IMG/VR virus record: IMGVR_UViG_3300043774_000178
Coordinates: 50,091 to 114,090 of that record
Direction: 5' to 3' (one strand)
From: a virus
Length of the DNA stretch: 64,000 nt
A model generated the notes under the pieces. It was not told the DNA's origin. It did not search any database and saw only the letters and a program-made list of their open reading frames with translations. Of the stretch, positions 46,922 to 54,929 are shown piece after piece. Position numbers and translations under genes: made by a program. Every line of letters starts with the position of its first letter. The first letter of the stretch is position 1.

Positions 46922-47753
46922 TCTTACAAATTTCTTCAATCTTATTAAAGGTAAGATGATGAAGACAACTCCTGAACCTGATGATTTAATTATCTTAGGT
47001 ACAAAGGATTCAAGGTACAACGGTGGATACAAACCCACTGGTATTAAAGTATCAGACTTTACTTCTGGTTTACAAGGTGATAGACTTGTAGCTGGTACAA
47101 GAGAAGTTGTGTTAACTGATAATGGTGGTGATGCAGAATTAACATTTAATGCAGGTACTGCAGTAATTCAAACTTCAAGTTCTGGAGCTGATCTATTTAT
47201 CAGAACATTAACTGGAGATGATATTATCCTTGAATCAGGAGATGATATTAGACTACAAGGTGATCAAGGTACTTATGATGCTGAGGCTGAGGGTGGAGAT
47301 ATAAATCTTTTTGCTGGAAATGGTTCTGATGGTAATACAGCTAATGCAGGTTCTGGTGGAGATGTCAGAATTGAAGCTGGAGCTGCAGGTAACAGTATAT
47401 CAGGCTCTCAAGGAGAAGGTGGGTTTGTAACTATTGAAGCTGGTTATACTACAGCGTCTGGTCTACCAGGTGGTAGTATAAATCTTTATCCAGGTAATAG
47501 TGATAGTAATATATATGGTGATGTTATTATCAGTGGTAACTTTACATGGGAATTTTCTACAAGAAACGCATCACTTTTATTTCCAGCAGTAACTCTAGCT
47601 ACATTACCAACTGCAGTTTCAGTACCTGGAGCAAGAGCGATGATTGCTGATTCTAGTGTAGCTGCATCAGGTAACTTTGGTGCTATTGCTGCAACTGGTG
47701 GTGCTAATATAGTTCCTGTATTCTCAGATGGTGTAGATTGGTTAATAGGATAA
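46911..47753 (+). CDS. Fibre protein with shared anchor and Gly/Asp-rich beta repeats (280 aa)
   Basis: The N-terminus MLNNLTNFFNLIKGKMMK, then DDLIILGTKDSRYNGGY and IKVSDFTSGL matches the anchor of the two previous proteins. Residues about 100-200 are repeats of beta turns rich in Gly, Asp and Ser (GGDINLFAGNGSDGN, GGDVRIEAGAAGN, GGFVTIEAGY), as in beta-helical fibre shafts. A C-terminal domain ends NIVPVFSDGVDWLIG. Confidence 0.75.
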   Translation: MLNNLTNFFNLIKGKMMKTTPEPDDLIILGTKDSRYNGGYKPTGIKVSDFTSGLQGDRLVAGTREVVLTDNGGDAELTFNAGTAVIQTSSSGADLFIRTLTGDDIILESGDDIRLQGDQGTYDAEAEGGDINLFAGNGSDGNTANAGSGGDVRIEAGAAGNSISGSQGEGGFVTIEAGYTTASGLPGGSINLYPGNSDSNIYGDVIISGNFTWEFSTRNASLLFPAVTLATLPTAVSVPGARAMIADSSVAASGNFGAIAATGGANIVPVFSDGVDWLIG

Positions 47754-47765
47754 TAAATAGAAATT

Positions 47766-48146
47766 ATGTCAATAGGAAATTTAAAAGATTCAGGTAACCA
47801 AGGTAATAACTTTCCCTTTCAACTCAAAGTATTACAAGGGTTACAAGCAGTGTTAGATAATAATTGTTGTGTAGATATACTTGCAGTATTATCAGATATA
47901 GATGTCAAATTAACACCTCTTGAAAGGACTCCAGATGTAATTAGTACAACAGGATCAGGAACAACACCAGTAGGTGCCTATAGCGTATCTATTGCAAATG
48001 TAGGTGCATCAGCTGGAATAGTTAACGGACAATCAATACCAGCAGGTACAGTACTTAACTTTGATGCAGGAGTATTAAATAATACACTTCGTACTCTTGC
48101 ATATGATGCAACTGGTACAACATTTATAATTACATCACTTATTTAA
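47766..48146 (+). CDS. Unknown 126-aa virion-type protein
   Basis: MSIGNLKDSGNQGNNFPFQLK, a helical middle with a Cys pair (NNCCVDILAVL), then a beta-rich C-terminal half (STTGSGTTPVGAYSVSIANVG). It resembles small tail or baseplate subunits that precede fibre genes. It shares base 48146 with the next gene. Confidence 0.68.
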   Translation: MSIGNLKDSGNQGNNFPFQLKVLQGLQAVLDNNCCVDILAVLSDIDVKLTPLERTPDVISTTGSGTTPVGAYSVSIANVGASAGIVNGQSIPAGTVLNFDAGVLNNTLRTLAYDATGTTFIITSLI

Positions 48147-49423
48147 TGGGTACTATAGTCTCATCTAGCGGAGCAAGTAGTTTTAGTATACTTAATGGTC
48201 TACCAATGCTTACAGATGCATTTGGTAGATTAAGAGTATCTAGTCCTTTAACACTATTTGATTCCTCTCATAGATATAAGGATAATGGTCTATGGAATAG
48301 TTCTACGGCTAGTGGTGGTACTGTAGTATTTAGTCCTAATGAAGGTTTAGTAAATTTAAATGTAAATACTACTAGTGGTTCTCAAGTACTTAGAGAGACA
48401 ACCAAAGTATTCTCATATCAACCAGGTAAGTCATTACTAGTAATGAACACATTTGTAATGGCTACTCCTCAAGATAATCTAAGACAAAGAGTAGGTTATT
48501 TTGGAACAGATAATGGTATATATTGCCAATTAGAAAATTTACCTAGACCTATAGTAAGTTTTGTAGAAAGAAGTCTAGTTACAGGAGCAGTTACAGAAAC
48601 AAGAATTAGTCAAAATGGTGGAACATATGGAGTAACTGATACTGGATGGAATGTGGATCGTTTAGATGGAGCAGGACCTTCAGGAGTTACTTTAGATATA
48701 ACCAAAGCTCAAATCATGTTTATGGATATTGAGTGGTTAGGTGAAGGGACTGTAAGAGTAGGATTTATTATTGATGGTAACTTTATAGTTTGTCATAAAT
48801 TCAATCATGCTAATCTAATTACATCCACTTATATTACTACAGCATCTCTTCCTTTAAGATATGAGATAACTAATTTAGATACTACAGCATCTCCTAGTAC
48901 ACTAAAACAAGTTTGTTCTAGTGTTATATCTGAAGGAGGTTATGAACTTAGAGGAGCTCAGTTAGCAATAGGTACACCTATTACATCACCTACAAGTTTA
49001 GCAGTTGCGGGTACATACTATCCTATTGTAAGCATAAAGCTTAGATCAGGATATTTAGACGCTGTAGTTATACTAACTGCATTATCTATTATGGGAGTGT
49101 CTACAGGTATATATAATTGGCAAATAATAGCTAGTGGTACCACAACCGGAGGAGCATGGGTTCCAGCTGCAGTAGATTCAGCTGTAGAATATAATATAAC
49201 AGGAACAAGCTTTGCAGGTGGTAGAATACTAGCATCTGGTTTTATTACATCTAGTACACAAGCATCGGTAAACTTAGATATACTTAAAGAAGCTTTATTT
49301 GCTTTTCAGCTTGAAAGAAATACTTTTACTAGTACTCCTTATGAGATTACATTGGTAGTAAGTGCTAGTACTAATACAGAACTTATTTATGCCTCAATGG
49401 ACTGGGAAGAAGTCAGTAGATAA
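48146..49423 (+). CDS. Putative tail fibre or receptor-binding protein (425 aa)
   Basis: Predicted beta-rich throughout, with SGQ/GGT-type turns and no membrane segment. FGRLRVSSPLTLFDSSHRYKD near 28-48 is a pattern I associate with phage head-fibre or tail-spike proteins. The C-terminal half (about 270-425) includes several Ser/Thr-rich strands. Placed in the fibre cluster, it is likely exposed on the virion. Confidence 0.68.
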   Translation: MGTIVSSSGASSFSILNGLPMLTDAFGRLRVSSPLTLFDSSHRYKDNGLWNSSTASGGTVVFSPNEGLVNLNVNTTSGSQVLRETTKVFSYQPGKSLLVMNTFVMATPQDNLRQRVGYFGTDNGIYCQLENLPRPIVSFVERSLVTGAVTETRISQNGGTYGVTDTGWNVDRLDGAGPSGVTLDITKAQIMFMDIEWLGEGTVRVGFIIDGNFIVCHKFNHANLITSTYITTASLPLRYEITNLDTTASPSTLKQVCSSVISEGGYELRGAQLAIGTPITSPTSLAVAGTYYPIVSIKLRSGYLDAVVILTALSIMGVSTGIYNWQIIASGTTTGGAWVPAAVDSAVEYNITGTSFAGGRILASGFITSSTQASVNLDILKEALFAFQLERNTFTSTPYEITLVVSASTNTELIYASMDWEEVSR

Positions 49424-49433
49424 CTTATAGATA

Positions 49434-50021
49434 ATGAGTACAAGAATAGATTTAAAAACACAGTGTGAGTCTTCATTAGGTTCTGAGTTAACAAAAACTG
49501 GACAAACAGTTTCATACCGCACAGGAGATGATGGAGATATAGAAGCTGGTAGAGATGTGAGTTTCTTAGTACTTCCTTCTAATAATCCATTTGGAAACAC
49601 TAATAGATTTACTGATGAGTTAGGTGGTCAAAGTTATGCAAATAACATAGTTATTGATTGGTCTACATATGACGGAACTGAAGTACTAGGTTATTACAGA
49701 ACTATATCACCAGTAGATGTTACTTGGAATGTAGCTATTGATTCAGCATTAGCTTTATCAGTTGGTTCTTATACCTCTGGTTGGAGACTTCCAAATAAAA
49801 GAGAAATGGAGAACATATTTAACTATGGTTTATCTCAATGTATGAACTATGCTCCATTTAATATAATAAACACTATATGGATTTCAACTACATATACTGC
49901 ATCCACAACACTAGCATATACAGCAACAGTTAGTTGGATTAATTTAAGTGCTAAGTCTGGTACTGGTGGTAGATATATTGGAGTTAGAAATTTTACAGTA
50001 ACAGGAACAATATTAACGTAA
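49434..50021 (+). CDS. DUF1566-like fibre protein (195 aa)
   Basis: Residues about 115-140 include GWRLPNKREMENIF, and a later TIWISTTYTASTTLAYTATVSW then RYIGVRNFTV. This is the WRLPT...W.s(s)t...V pattern of DUF1566, a lectin-like domain of surface proteins. It probably contributes a binding tip to the fibre. Confidence 0.7.
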   Translation: MSTRIDLKTQCESSLGSELTKTGQTVSYRTGDDGDIEAGRDVSFLVLPSNNPFGNTNRFTDELGGQSYANNIVIDWSTYDGTEVLGYYRTISPVDVTWNVAIDSALALSVGSYTSGWRLPNKREMENIFNYGLSQCMNYAPFNIINTIWISTTYTASTTLAYTATVSWINLSAKSGTGGRYIGVRNFTVTGTILT

Positions 50022-50023
50022 TT

Positions 50024-50260
50024 ATGGCAACTTATAAATTTCCAGAGTTTAATGTAGAGATAGTAAACCCTACAGTAACTATAAATATGAATACCATAGG
50101 AGATATGGCTATTGATCAACTGTTATCTGTAGATATAGTACTTTCTGTACCAGGAGCAACATTTGGTGTAAGAATGGAAAATATGCCATACGTTGATACA
50201 TGGGAAGATTCTGATGTACCTGGTATGGTAGATATTGCATTACAAGCATATGAAGTATAA
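50024..50260 (+). CDS. Unknown 78-aa virion-type protein
   Basis: Beta-rich (FNVEIVNPTVTINMNTIGDM) with a short acidic end. 2 bases after the DUF1566-like gene and sharing base 50260 with the next one. Probably part of the fibre or tail tip. Confidence 0.68.
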   Translation: MATYKFPEFNVEIVNPTVTINMNTIGDMAIDQLLSVDIVLSVPGATFGVRMENMPYVDTWEDSDVPGMVDIALQAYEV

Positions 50261-50559
50261 TGGCAGAAGTAACACTACAAGGTACACTAGTAGTAGGACC
50301 AAATGAACTATTTAAATGTGCATCTGGTAAAACTGCTAAAGTAAAGTATATTAAACTTTACAATTCTATTGCTTACAATGTAACATTATCAAAGTTTGAC
50401 TTTGATATATCCAGTACCATAAATCTTTATTCATTAACTCTTGATCCAGGAGATTCTGTGTCAGATGATACTCAGTATTTACTTCAAGGAAAGGATAGTA
50501 TATCAGTAACTAATTCAGCAGTAAATACTACATACTTAATTTTACTTGATGTAGTATAA
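50260..50559 (+). CDS. Unknown 99-aa beta-rich protein
   Basis: TLVVGPNELFKCASGKTAKVKYI, then strands around YNVTLSKFDFDISSTINLY and a third group. Looks like a small immunoglobulin- or jelly-roll-like domain. It shares base 50559 with the next gene. Confidence 0.68.
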   Translation: MAEVTLQGTLVVGPNELFKCASGKTAKVKYIKLYNSIAYNVTLSKFDFDISSTINLYSLTLDPGDSVSDDTQYLLQGKDSISVTNSAVNTTYLILLDVV

Positions 50560-51548
50560 TGGAATTAATTGATTCATCAGGTAATGTTTTTGGTACTAGT
50601 AAAGTTACAGTTACTAAGTCAGATGGTAAACCAAAAACACTGGGTGGAGGAGGTGGTTCTCCTACTGGACCTGCAGGTGGAGATTTATTAGGAACATATC
50701 CTAATCCTACTGTAGATTGGAGTAATGGTACAGGTACATATAGTTCTTTATACTACCCATTATCAAGTAACCCATCAGGATATCTTACATCTGCAGCATT
50801 ATCTGGATACTTAACGTCTGCTACAGCTGCAGCAACATATTATCCTTTAACTAATCCTTCTGGGTATATTTCAGGAATAACTAGTGGTGATGTAACTGCA
50901 GCACTTGGATATACCCCATATGATTCAGCTAATCCTTCTGGATATATTACATCATCTGCTTTAAGTCCATATCTCACTTCAGCAACTGCTGCAAGTACAT
51001 ATACCCCACAGAGTAGAACATTAACTATTAATGGTACTACACAAGACTTATCAGCAGATAGAACATTTACAATATCTGCATCAGATCCTTCAGGATACAC
51101 GACTATAGTTAAACCTGCAAATCAAGATGTAACTAATGCAGGGTTAACTGTTGACACACATTTTCAATTTGCTGTAACAGCTGGAGGACATTATCTTATA
51201 GATATGGATATTGCCTTAGCTGCTAATAATACCACAGGAGATTATATATTTGACTTTGAGGTAAGTGCTGGTACAATGACTGGTAAAGGTACTTGTCAAA
51301 CTCTAACTGCTACAGGAGGTATAAGTAATATCATAGTAACAGCAGCAGCTGCTACAAGTACTACAGATATATCTACAGGATCTGCTACAGCATCATTAGA
51401 TGATGTATTTACAGCAAGAGTCTTATTTGCATTTTCTGTATCTGCTAATGCTACATTTAGATATAAGTTTGGAAACGCTACTCCTGCAGCTGGTAGAACC
51501 TCCAGAACTTGGAAAGGTTCTATCTTGAGATATAAGAGCTTGGATTAA
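50559..51548 (+). CDS. Tail fibre with Gly/Pro linkers and NPSGY repeats (329 aa)
   Basis: The GGDLLGTYPNPTV block (about 41-53) and repeats of the type NPSGYLTSA with LTSATAAATYYPL are common in fibres of Bacteroidota phages. ALGYTPYDSANPSGYI follows, and the C-terminal 150 residues form a beta-rich domain likely to trimerise and bind the receptor. It ends the fibre cluster; the lysis genes start 50 bases later. Confidence 0.8.
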   Translation: MELIDSSGNVFGTSKVTVTKSDGKPKTLGGGGGSPTGPAGGDLLGTYPNPTVDWSNGTGTYSSLYYPLSSNPSGYLTSAALSGYLTSATAAATYYPLTNPSGYISGITSGDVTAALGYTPYDSANPSGYITSSALSPYLTSATAASTYTPQSRTLTINGTTQDLSADRTFTISASDPSGYTTIVKPANQDVTNAGLTVDTHFQFAVTAGGHYLIDMDIALAANNTTGDYIFDFEVSAGTMTGKGTCQTLTATGGISNIIVTAAAATSTTDISTGSATASLDDVFTARVLFAFSVSANATFRYKFGNATPAAGRTSRTWKGSILRYKSLD

Positions 51549-51581
51549 ATAATTAAGTATTTTCCTGTATATTGCAGAATA

Positions 51582-51596
51582 TTTTGTATATTATAA
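51582..51596 (+). promoter_or_regulatory. TTTTGTATATTATA sequence before the lysis genes
   Basis: Same string as at 41721. It ends only a few bases before the ATG at 51598, so if it is a promoter, the message would have almost no leader or the start would differ. Confidence 0.35.
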
Positions 51597-51597
51597 T

Positions 51598-52020
51598 ATG
51601 AGATTTTTGTTTATACTCTTATTAATGCTTATTTCTTGTACTCCGCAACGGAGATTAGAAAGATTGCTTAAGAAGCATCCTGAGTTAACTAATGTTGATA
51701 CAGTAGTAATAAGAGATACTATTAGAATCACAATTCCTAAAGTTAGAATAGATACAGTAGTTAACATAGAAGAATTATGGGATACTGTATATCTTGAGAA
51801 AGATCAACTCACTGTAAAAGTTTGGAGAGACAGATACAACAAAGTATATATTCAAGGACAGTGTGACACTGTGTTTATTGAAAAAATTATAGATAGAAGA
51901 GTCCCTGTAAAAATATATGAGAAGACTCCTATTTGGAAAAAAGTTCTTTATTGGACACTTGCTATCGTTATAGCATTCTTAGCTTTTTATATTATAGTTA
52001 ACGCAATCTTTAAAAAATGA
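51598..52020 (+). CDS. Unimolecular spanin (u-spanin)
   Basis: 140 aa. The N-terminus MRFLFILLLMLISC ends in a lipobox (Cys14), so the chain would be anchored in the outer membrane. Residues about 115-136 (KVLYWTLAIVIAFLAFYIIV) form a C-terminal membrane helix for the inner membrane. The middle is a periplasmic domain. This two-anchor layout is that of u-spanins such as T1 gp11, which fuse inner and outer membranes in the last step of lysis of Gram-negative hosts. It lies directly before the other lysis genes. Confidence 0.8.
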   Translation: MRFLFILLLMLISCTPQRRLERLLKKHPELTNVDTVVIRDTIRITIPKVRIDTVVNIEELWDTVYLEKDQLTVKVWRDRYNKVYIQGQCDTVFIEKIIDRRVPVKIYEKTPIWKKVLYWTLAIVIAFLAFYIIVNAIFKK

Positions 52021-52277
52021 GCACATCAGATATAACAATGTTTGTGATAGGAACAGCTACACTAATTATTGGCTACTTCCTTAGATTAGTTCACAATGAC
52101 GTTAGAAAAAACACAGAAGAACAAGGAAAACTCAAAGGTAAGATAGAACTTGTAGAACAAGAATCAAGACTTAAATACCAAGCAATTCAAGAACAGACTC
52201 AGTTAGAAATTAAGAGTCTTGCAAGAAATGTCAGTGAGCTTTCAGATGCAGTAAAGCAACTGATACTAAATAGATAA
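52017..52277 (+). CDS. Membrane plus coiled-coil protein, holin-like or lysis accessory (86 aa)
   Basis: Residues about 6-24 (ITMFVIGTATLIIGYFLRL) form one membrane segment; the rest is a coiled coil (RLKYQAIQEQTQLEIKSL). The layout resembles XhlA-type lysis proteins. It overlaps the spanin gene by 4 bases. Confidence 0.65.
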   Translation: MSTSDITMFVIGTATLIIGYFLRLVHNDVRKNTEEQGKLKGKIELVEQESRLKYQAIQEQTQLEIKSLARNVSELSDAVKQLILNR

Positions 52278-52293
52278 ACAAATAAAAACCAAC

Positions 52294-53175
52294 ATGACAG
52301 TAGTATTAAAAAAGGGGAGCAAAGGAGAGTCTGTAAAGACTCTACAAGAGTTTCTAAAGATTCCTGTAGATGGTATCTTTGGATCAAAGACTGAATCAGC
52401 TGTAAAAAGCTATCAGAAAAAAGCAGGACTTGTACCTGATGGTATTGTAGGTCAAAAGACCTGGGCTGTAATGGGAATACTCAATACAGATAATGCAGAG
52501 AATCAAGAAGTAGAAGAAGCTCTTGAAATTAAAAAGCATTATATGCCAGAAGGAACTTACTTCAAAGGACCTGTAAAAAAGCAATGGATATTCTTACACC
52601 ACACAGCAGGATGGCATAACCCATACCAAGTAGCTGATATGTGGGCTAGAGATACTAGAGGTAATGTAGGTACTGAATTTGTTTTAGGAGGACAATCTGT
52701 AAAAGATGGTAATGCTAAATATGATGGTGAACTTATACAAGTATTTCCAGAGTTTGCATACGGATGGCATACAGGTACAGGTAACTCAGTAATGCACAGG
52801 AATTCAGTAGCTATTGAAGTATGTAACTTTGGTGGTATTAAAGATGGTAAGACTTATGTAGGAGTTAAAGCAGACCCCTCACAGATAGTTAAACTAGCTA
52901 AGCCATTTAGAGGATACCAATACTGGCATAGATATTCTGATGAGCAAATTAGAGTACTGAAGCAATGGATCCTCTATTGTGCTAATAGATATAATATTGA
53001 TCCTACAGTAGGATTAGTAGAGTGGGTAAAAGAGAAAGGAGCAGATGGATTTGATGTATTAGATCTAGCTAAGGCACAAAAGACTCCTGGACTATACACA
53101 CATACTAATGTTATTAGAGGTAAAGTAGATATGTTCCCGCAGCAGGAGCTGATTGATATGCTGCTCAGTTTATAA
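52294..53175 (+). CDS. Endolysin: N-acetylmuramoyl-L-alanine amidase with peptidoglycan-binding domain
   Basis: 293 aa. Residues about 5-68 form a PG_binding_1 domain (GSKGESVKTLQEFL, IFGSKTESAVKSYQ, GIVGQKTWAVMG). From about 95 an Amidase_2/PGRP domain follows: FLHHTAGWHN with zinc His residues, YGWHTGTGN, and HRNSVAIEVCNFGG. It cuts the bond between MurNAc and L-alanine. There is no signal peptide, so it needs a holin for access. Confidence 0.9.
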   Translation: MTVVLKKGSKGESVKTLQEFLKIPVDGIFGSKTESAVKSYQKKAGLVPDGIVGQKTWAVMGILNTDNAENQEVEEALEIKKHYMPEGTYFKGPVKKQWIFLHHTAGWHNPYQVADMWARDTRGNVGTEFVLGGQSVKDGNAKYDGELIQVFPEFAYGWHTGTGNSVMHRNSVAIEVCNFGGIKDGKTYVGVKADPSQIVKLAKPFRGYQYWHRYSDEQIRVLKQWILYCANRYNIDPTVGLVEWVKEKGADGFDVLDLAKAQKTPGLYTHTNVIRGKVDMFPQQELIDMLLSL

Positions 53176-53190
53176 CTTAAATTAATAATT

Positions 53191-53352
53191 ATGAAAAAAG
53201 AACAAATCTTAGGGATTGCAAGACACGTCCTTACTTTTGTAGGAGGTTTCTTGGTAGTGAAAGGTGCTATTGATGAGTCCGTACTTAATGAACTTATTGG
53301 AGGTGTTATTGCACTTGCAGGTACTATTTGGTCAATTGTAGATAAGAAGTAA
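53191..53352 (+). CDS. Small holin (53 aa)
   Basis: MKKEQILGIARHVLTFVGGF, then LVVKGAIDESVLNELIGGVI and ALAGTIWSIVDKK. Two hydrophobic helices around a polar turn with a charged end match small phage holins often found beside amidases in phages of this host group. It lies 15 bases after the endolysin gene. Confidence 0.75.
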   Translation: MKKEQILGIARHVLTFVGGFLVVKGAIDESVLNELIGGVIALAGTIWSIVDKK

Positions 53353-53353
53353 G

Positions 53354-53512
53354 ATGAAGTTTAGAAATGGATGGAAAGCAAGGAATAAGCAATGGGATAA
53401 GTTTGCTTTTAGATTCAGATTGGGTTTCCTTGATATAGTTACTGTAGAGGTAGATGTTTCCAGAGATTTCTATTTACTTACTATCTTCAATCTAACGATT
53501 AAGAACAGATAA
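53354..53512 (+). CDS. Small basic protein (52 aa)
   Basis: MKFRNGWKARNKQWDKFAFR, basic and aromatic, then a beta-rich end (LDIVTVEVDVSRDFYLLTI). 1 base after the holin stop. No family is recognised. Confidence 0.6.
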   Translation: MKFRNGWKARNKQWDKFAFRFRLGFLDIVTVEVDVSRDFYLLTIFNLTIKNR

Positions 53513-53532
53513 TAGTAACTAATTGATAATGA

Positions 53533-53563
53533 GATCCAGGTGTTGATTCACCTGGATTTTTTG
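53533..53563 (+). terminator. Intrinsic terminator after the lysis cassette
   Basis: ATCCAGGTG pairs with CACCTGGAT around TTGATT, followed by TTTTTG. Confidence 0.87.
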
Positions 53564-53623
53564 TTTAAACATATTTCATTTAAACTTATTTCATATATTT
53601 GTGTAAATAAACACATAGAAGTT

Positions 53624-53914
53624 ATGGAAGAACCAACACAAGAACAACAGTTAACAGCAGAGGAGTTAGCTGAAAGAAAGGAACAGATGTATCAGTTTTA
53701 CACTGAGTCCATGAGGTATTTAAAAGCTCAGTTTGAATATGAAGAGATGCTTTTAAAAATTGATGCTGCAAGATTTGAAAGAATTAAACTTCAGATGCAA
53801 CATGCTATGATGACTAATCCACCAGAAGATATGGATGAGTCTCAAGAAGAAGCTAAAGAACTTTTCAAAGAAGAAATTAAAACTGAACAGAAAAAGAAAC
53901 TTAGGAAGATGTAA
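53624..53914 (+). CDS. Unknown 96-aa helical protein
   Basis: The start MEEPTQEQQL is chosen; an upstream frame to 53540 lies within the terminator and leader DNA. The chain is charged and helical (LAERKEQMYQFYTESMRYLK). First gene of the packaging cluster. Confidence 0.75.
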   Translation: MEEPTQEQQLTAEELAERKEQMYQFYTESMRYLKAQFEYEEMLLKIDAARFERIKLQMQHAMMTNPPEDMDESQEEAKELFKEEIKTEQKKKLRKM

Positions 53915-53916
53915 TT

Positions 53917-54306
53917 ATGGCACTAGTAAATCAAGTGCAGAAACGCGTCAAAATGCCAAAGTGGAATATTGTTAAGTATCAGATCCTTACTCACTGTTAT
54001 ATAAACAACATAACAGTGAGTAACTCTGATCTTGATTGCTTGACACTTTTAAGTTTTAATCAACCAATTGAGCTTACTCATTTTTGTTATGATGCGTCTG
54101 CAGAAGAAGAGTGGATATTCAAGACTCCACAAACAGTAAGAAATTGTATTAACAAAGCAGAGAAGAATAACTTAGTAGTTAAGGACTCTGGCAACAAAAA
54201 GATAATAATGCTTAATCCTGAACTTAAGGTTCAAACTGAAGGTACTATATTACTAGATTTTAAATTTTTAGCAAATGATACCCAAGAAACCGAAAGTGAT
54301 AATTAA
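53917..54306 (+). CDS. Winged-helix-like protein of unknown role (129 aa)
   Basis: Pattern with helices at WNIVKYQILTHCY and TVRNCINKAEKNNLVV and a strand pair NKKIIMLNPELK. The layout resembles winged-helix DNA-binding proteins. It could be a regulator or a small packaging factor next to the HU/IHF-like gene. It overlaps that gene by 32 bases. Confidence 0.62.
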   Translation: MALVNQVQKRVKMPKWNIVKYQILTHCYINNITVSNSDLDCLTLLSFNQPIELTHFCYDASAEEEWIFKTPQTVRNCINKAEKNNLVVKDSGNKKIIMLNPELKVQTEGTILLDFKFLANDTQETESDN

Positions 54307-54697
54307 GCAGTTATCAGAAGAGATTGATGTTTCAGAAGATACTATAGATGATATTGTAGAGGCATACTATAAAGAAGTAAGAAGAACACTTTCAGGTATG
54401 GAACATATTAAAGTTAAGCTAATAGGAATAGGTGACTTTATGATGAGAAAAACTATAGTATCTTCATCAATCAAAAAGTATAAAGAAAGATTTGTAAGAA
54501 GTAAGACAGATACATTTCAAAACTATCATGATAAGAAAGGTATAGAGGAGAAAATTAAAAAGCTTCTAAAGGCTGAGGAGCTTATAGAAGAATTTATAAA
54601 AACAAGAAATAAGTTTAGAGATGAAAGGAAGGTTCGCAGAAATATGGAAGAACAAAGCTCAAATAATGGAGGGGATCAAGAACAGGTTGATTCATAA
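54275..54697 (+). CDS. HU/IHF-like DNA-binding protein
   Basis: 140 aa. Residues about 8-60 (VIIKQLSEEIDVSEDTIDDI, then VEAYYKEVRRTL, VKLIGIGDFMMRK) fit the HU/IHF helix-helix-strand core with the GIGDF block. The C-terminal part is charged and longer than in cellular HU. IHF-like proteins near terminase are known in crAss-like phages and may bend DNA for packaging. Confidence 0.68.
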   Translation: MIPKKPKVIIKQLSEEIDVSEDTIDDIVEAYYKEVRRTLSGMEHIKVKLIGIGDFMMRKTIVSSSIKKYKERFVRSKTDTFQNYHDKKGIEEKIKKLLKAEELIEEFIKTRNKFRDERKVRRNMEEQSSNNGGDQEQVDS

Positions 54698-54929
54698 TGA
54701 ATTTGTGGAAGATGTATCTAGAGCTAGAATGGAAGTATGTAATGCTTGTGATGCAAAAGATGTAAAAGGTAAAGAGTGTGCTATACCTGGTACACAACCA
54801 TGTTGTATGATGTGCGGATGTTCTTTAAGTTTTAAAACAAGATCCTTATCATCAGCATGTCCTGCAAATAAATGGTACGCTGTTCTTACTGAGGAAGAAG
54901 AAGATGAACTAGATAAAAAGATGAAATGA
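54621..54929 (+). CDS. Zinc-ribbon protein (102 aa)
   Basis: EVCNACDAKDVKGKECA and CCMMCGCSLSFKTR give at least seven Cys in a zinc-binding array. An acidic helical tail follows. The N-terminal 25 residues overlap the HU/IHF-like gene in another frame; an internal start is possible. Small Cys-rich proteins of this kind often recur beside terminase genes. Confidence 0.68.
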   Translation: MKGRFAEIWKNKAQIMEGIKNRLIHNEFVEDVSRARMEVCNACDAKDVKGKECAIPGTQPCCMMCGCSLSFKTRSLSSACPANKWYAVLTEEEEDELDKKMK

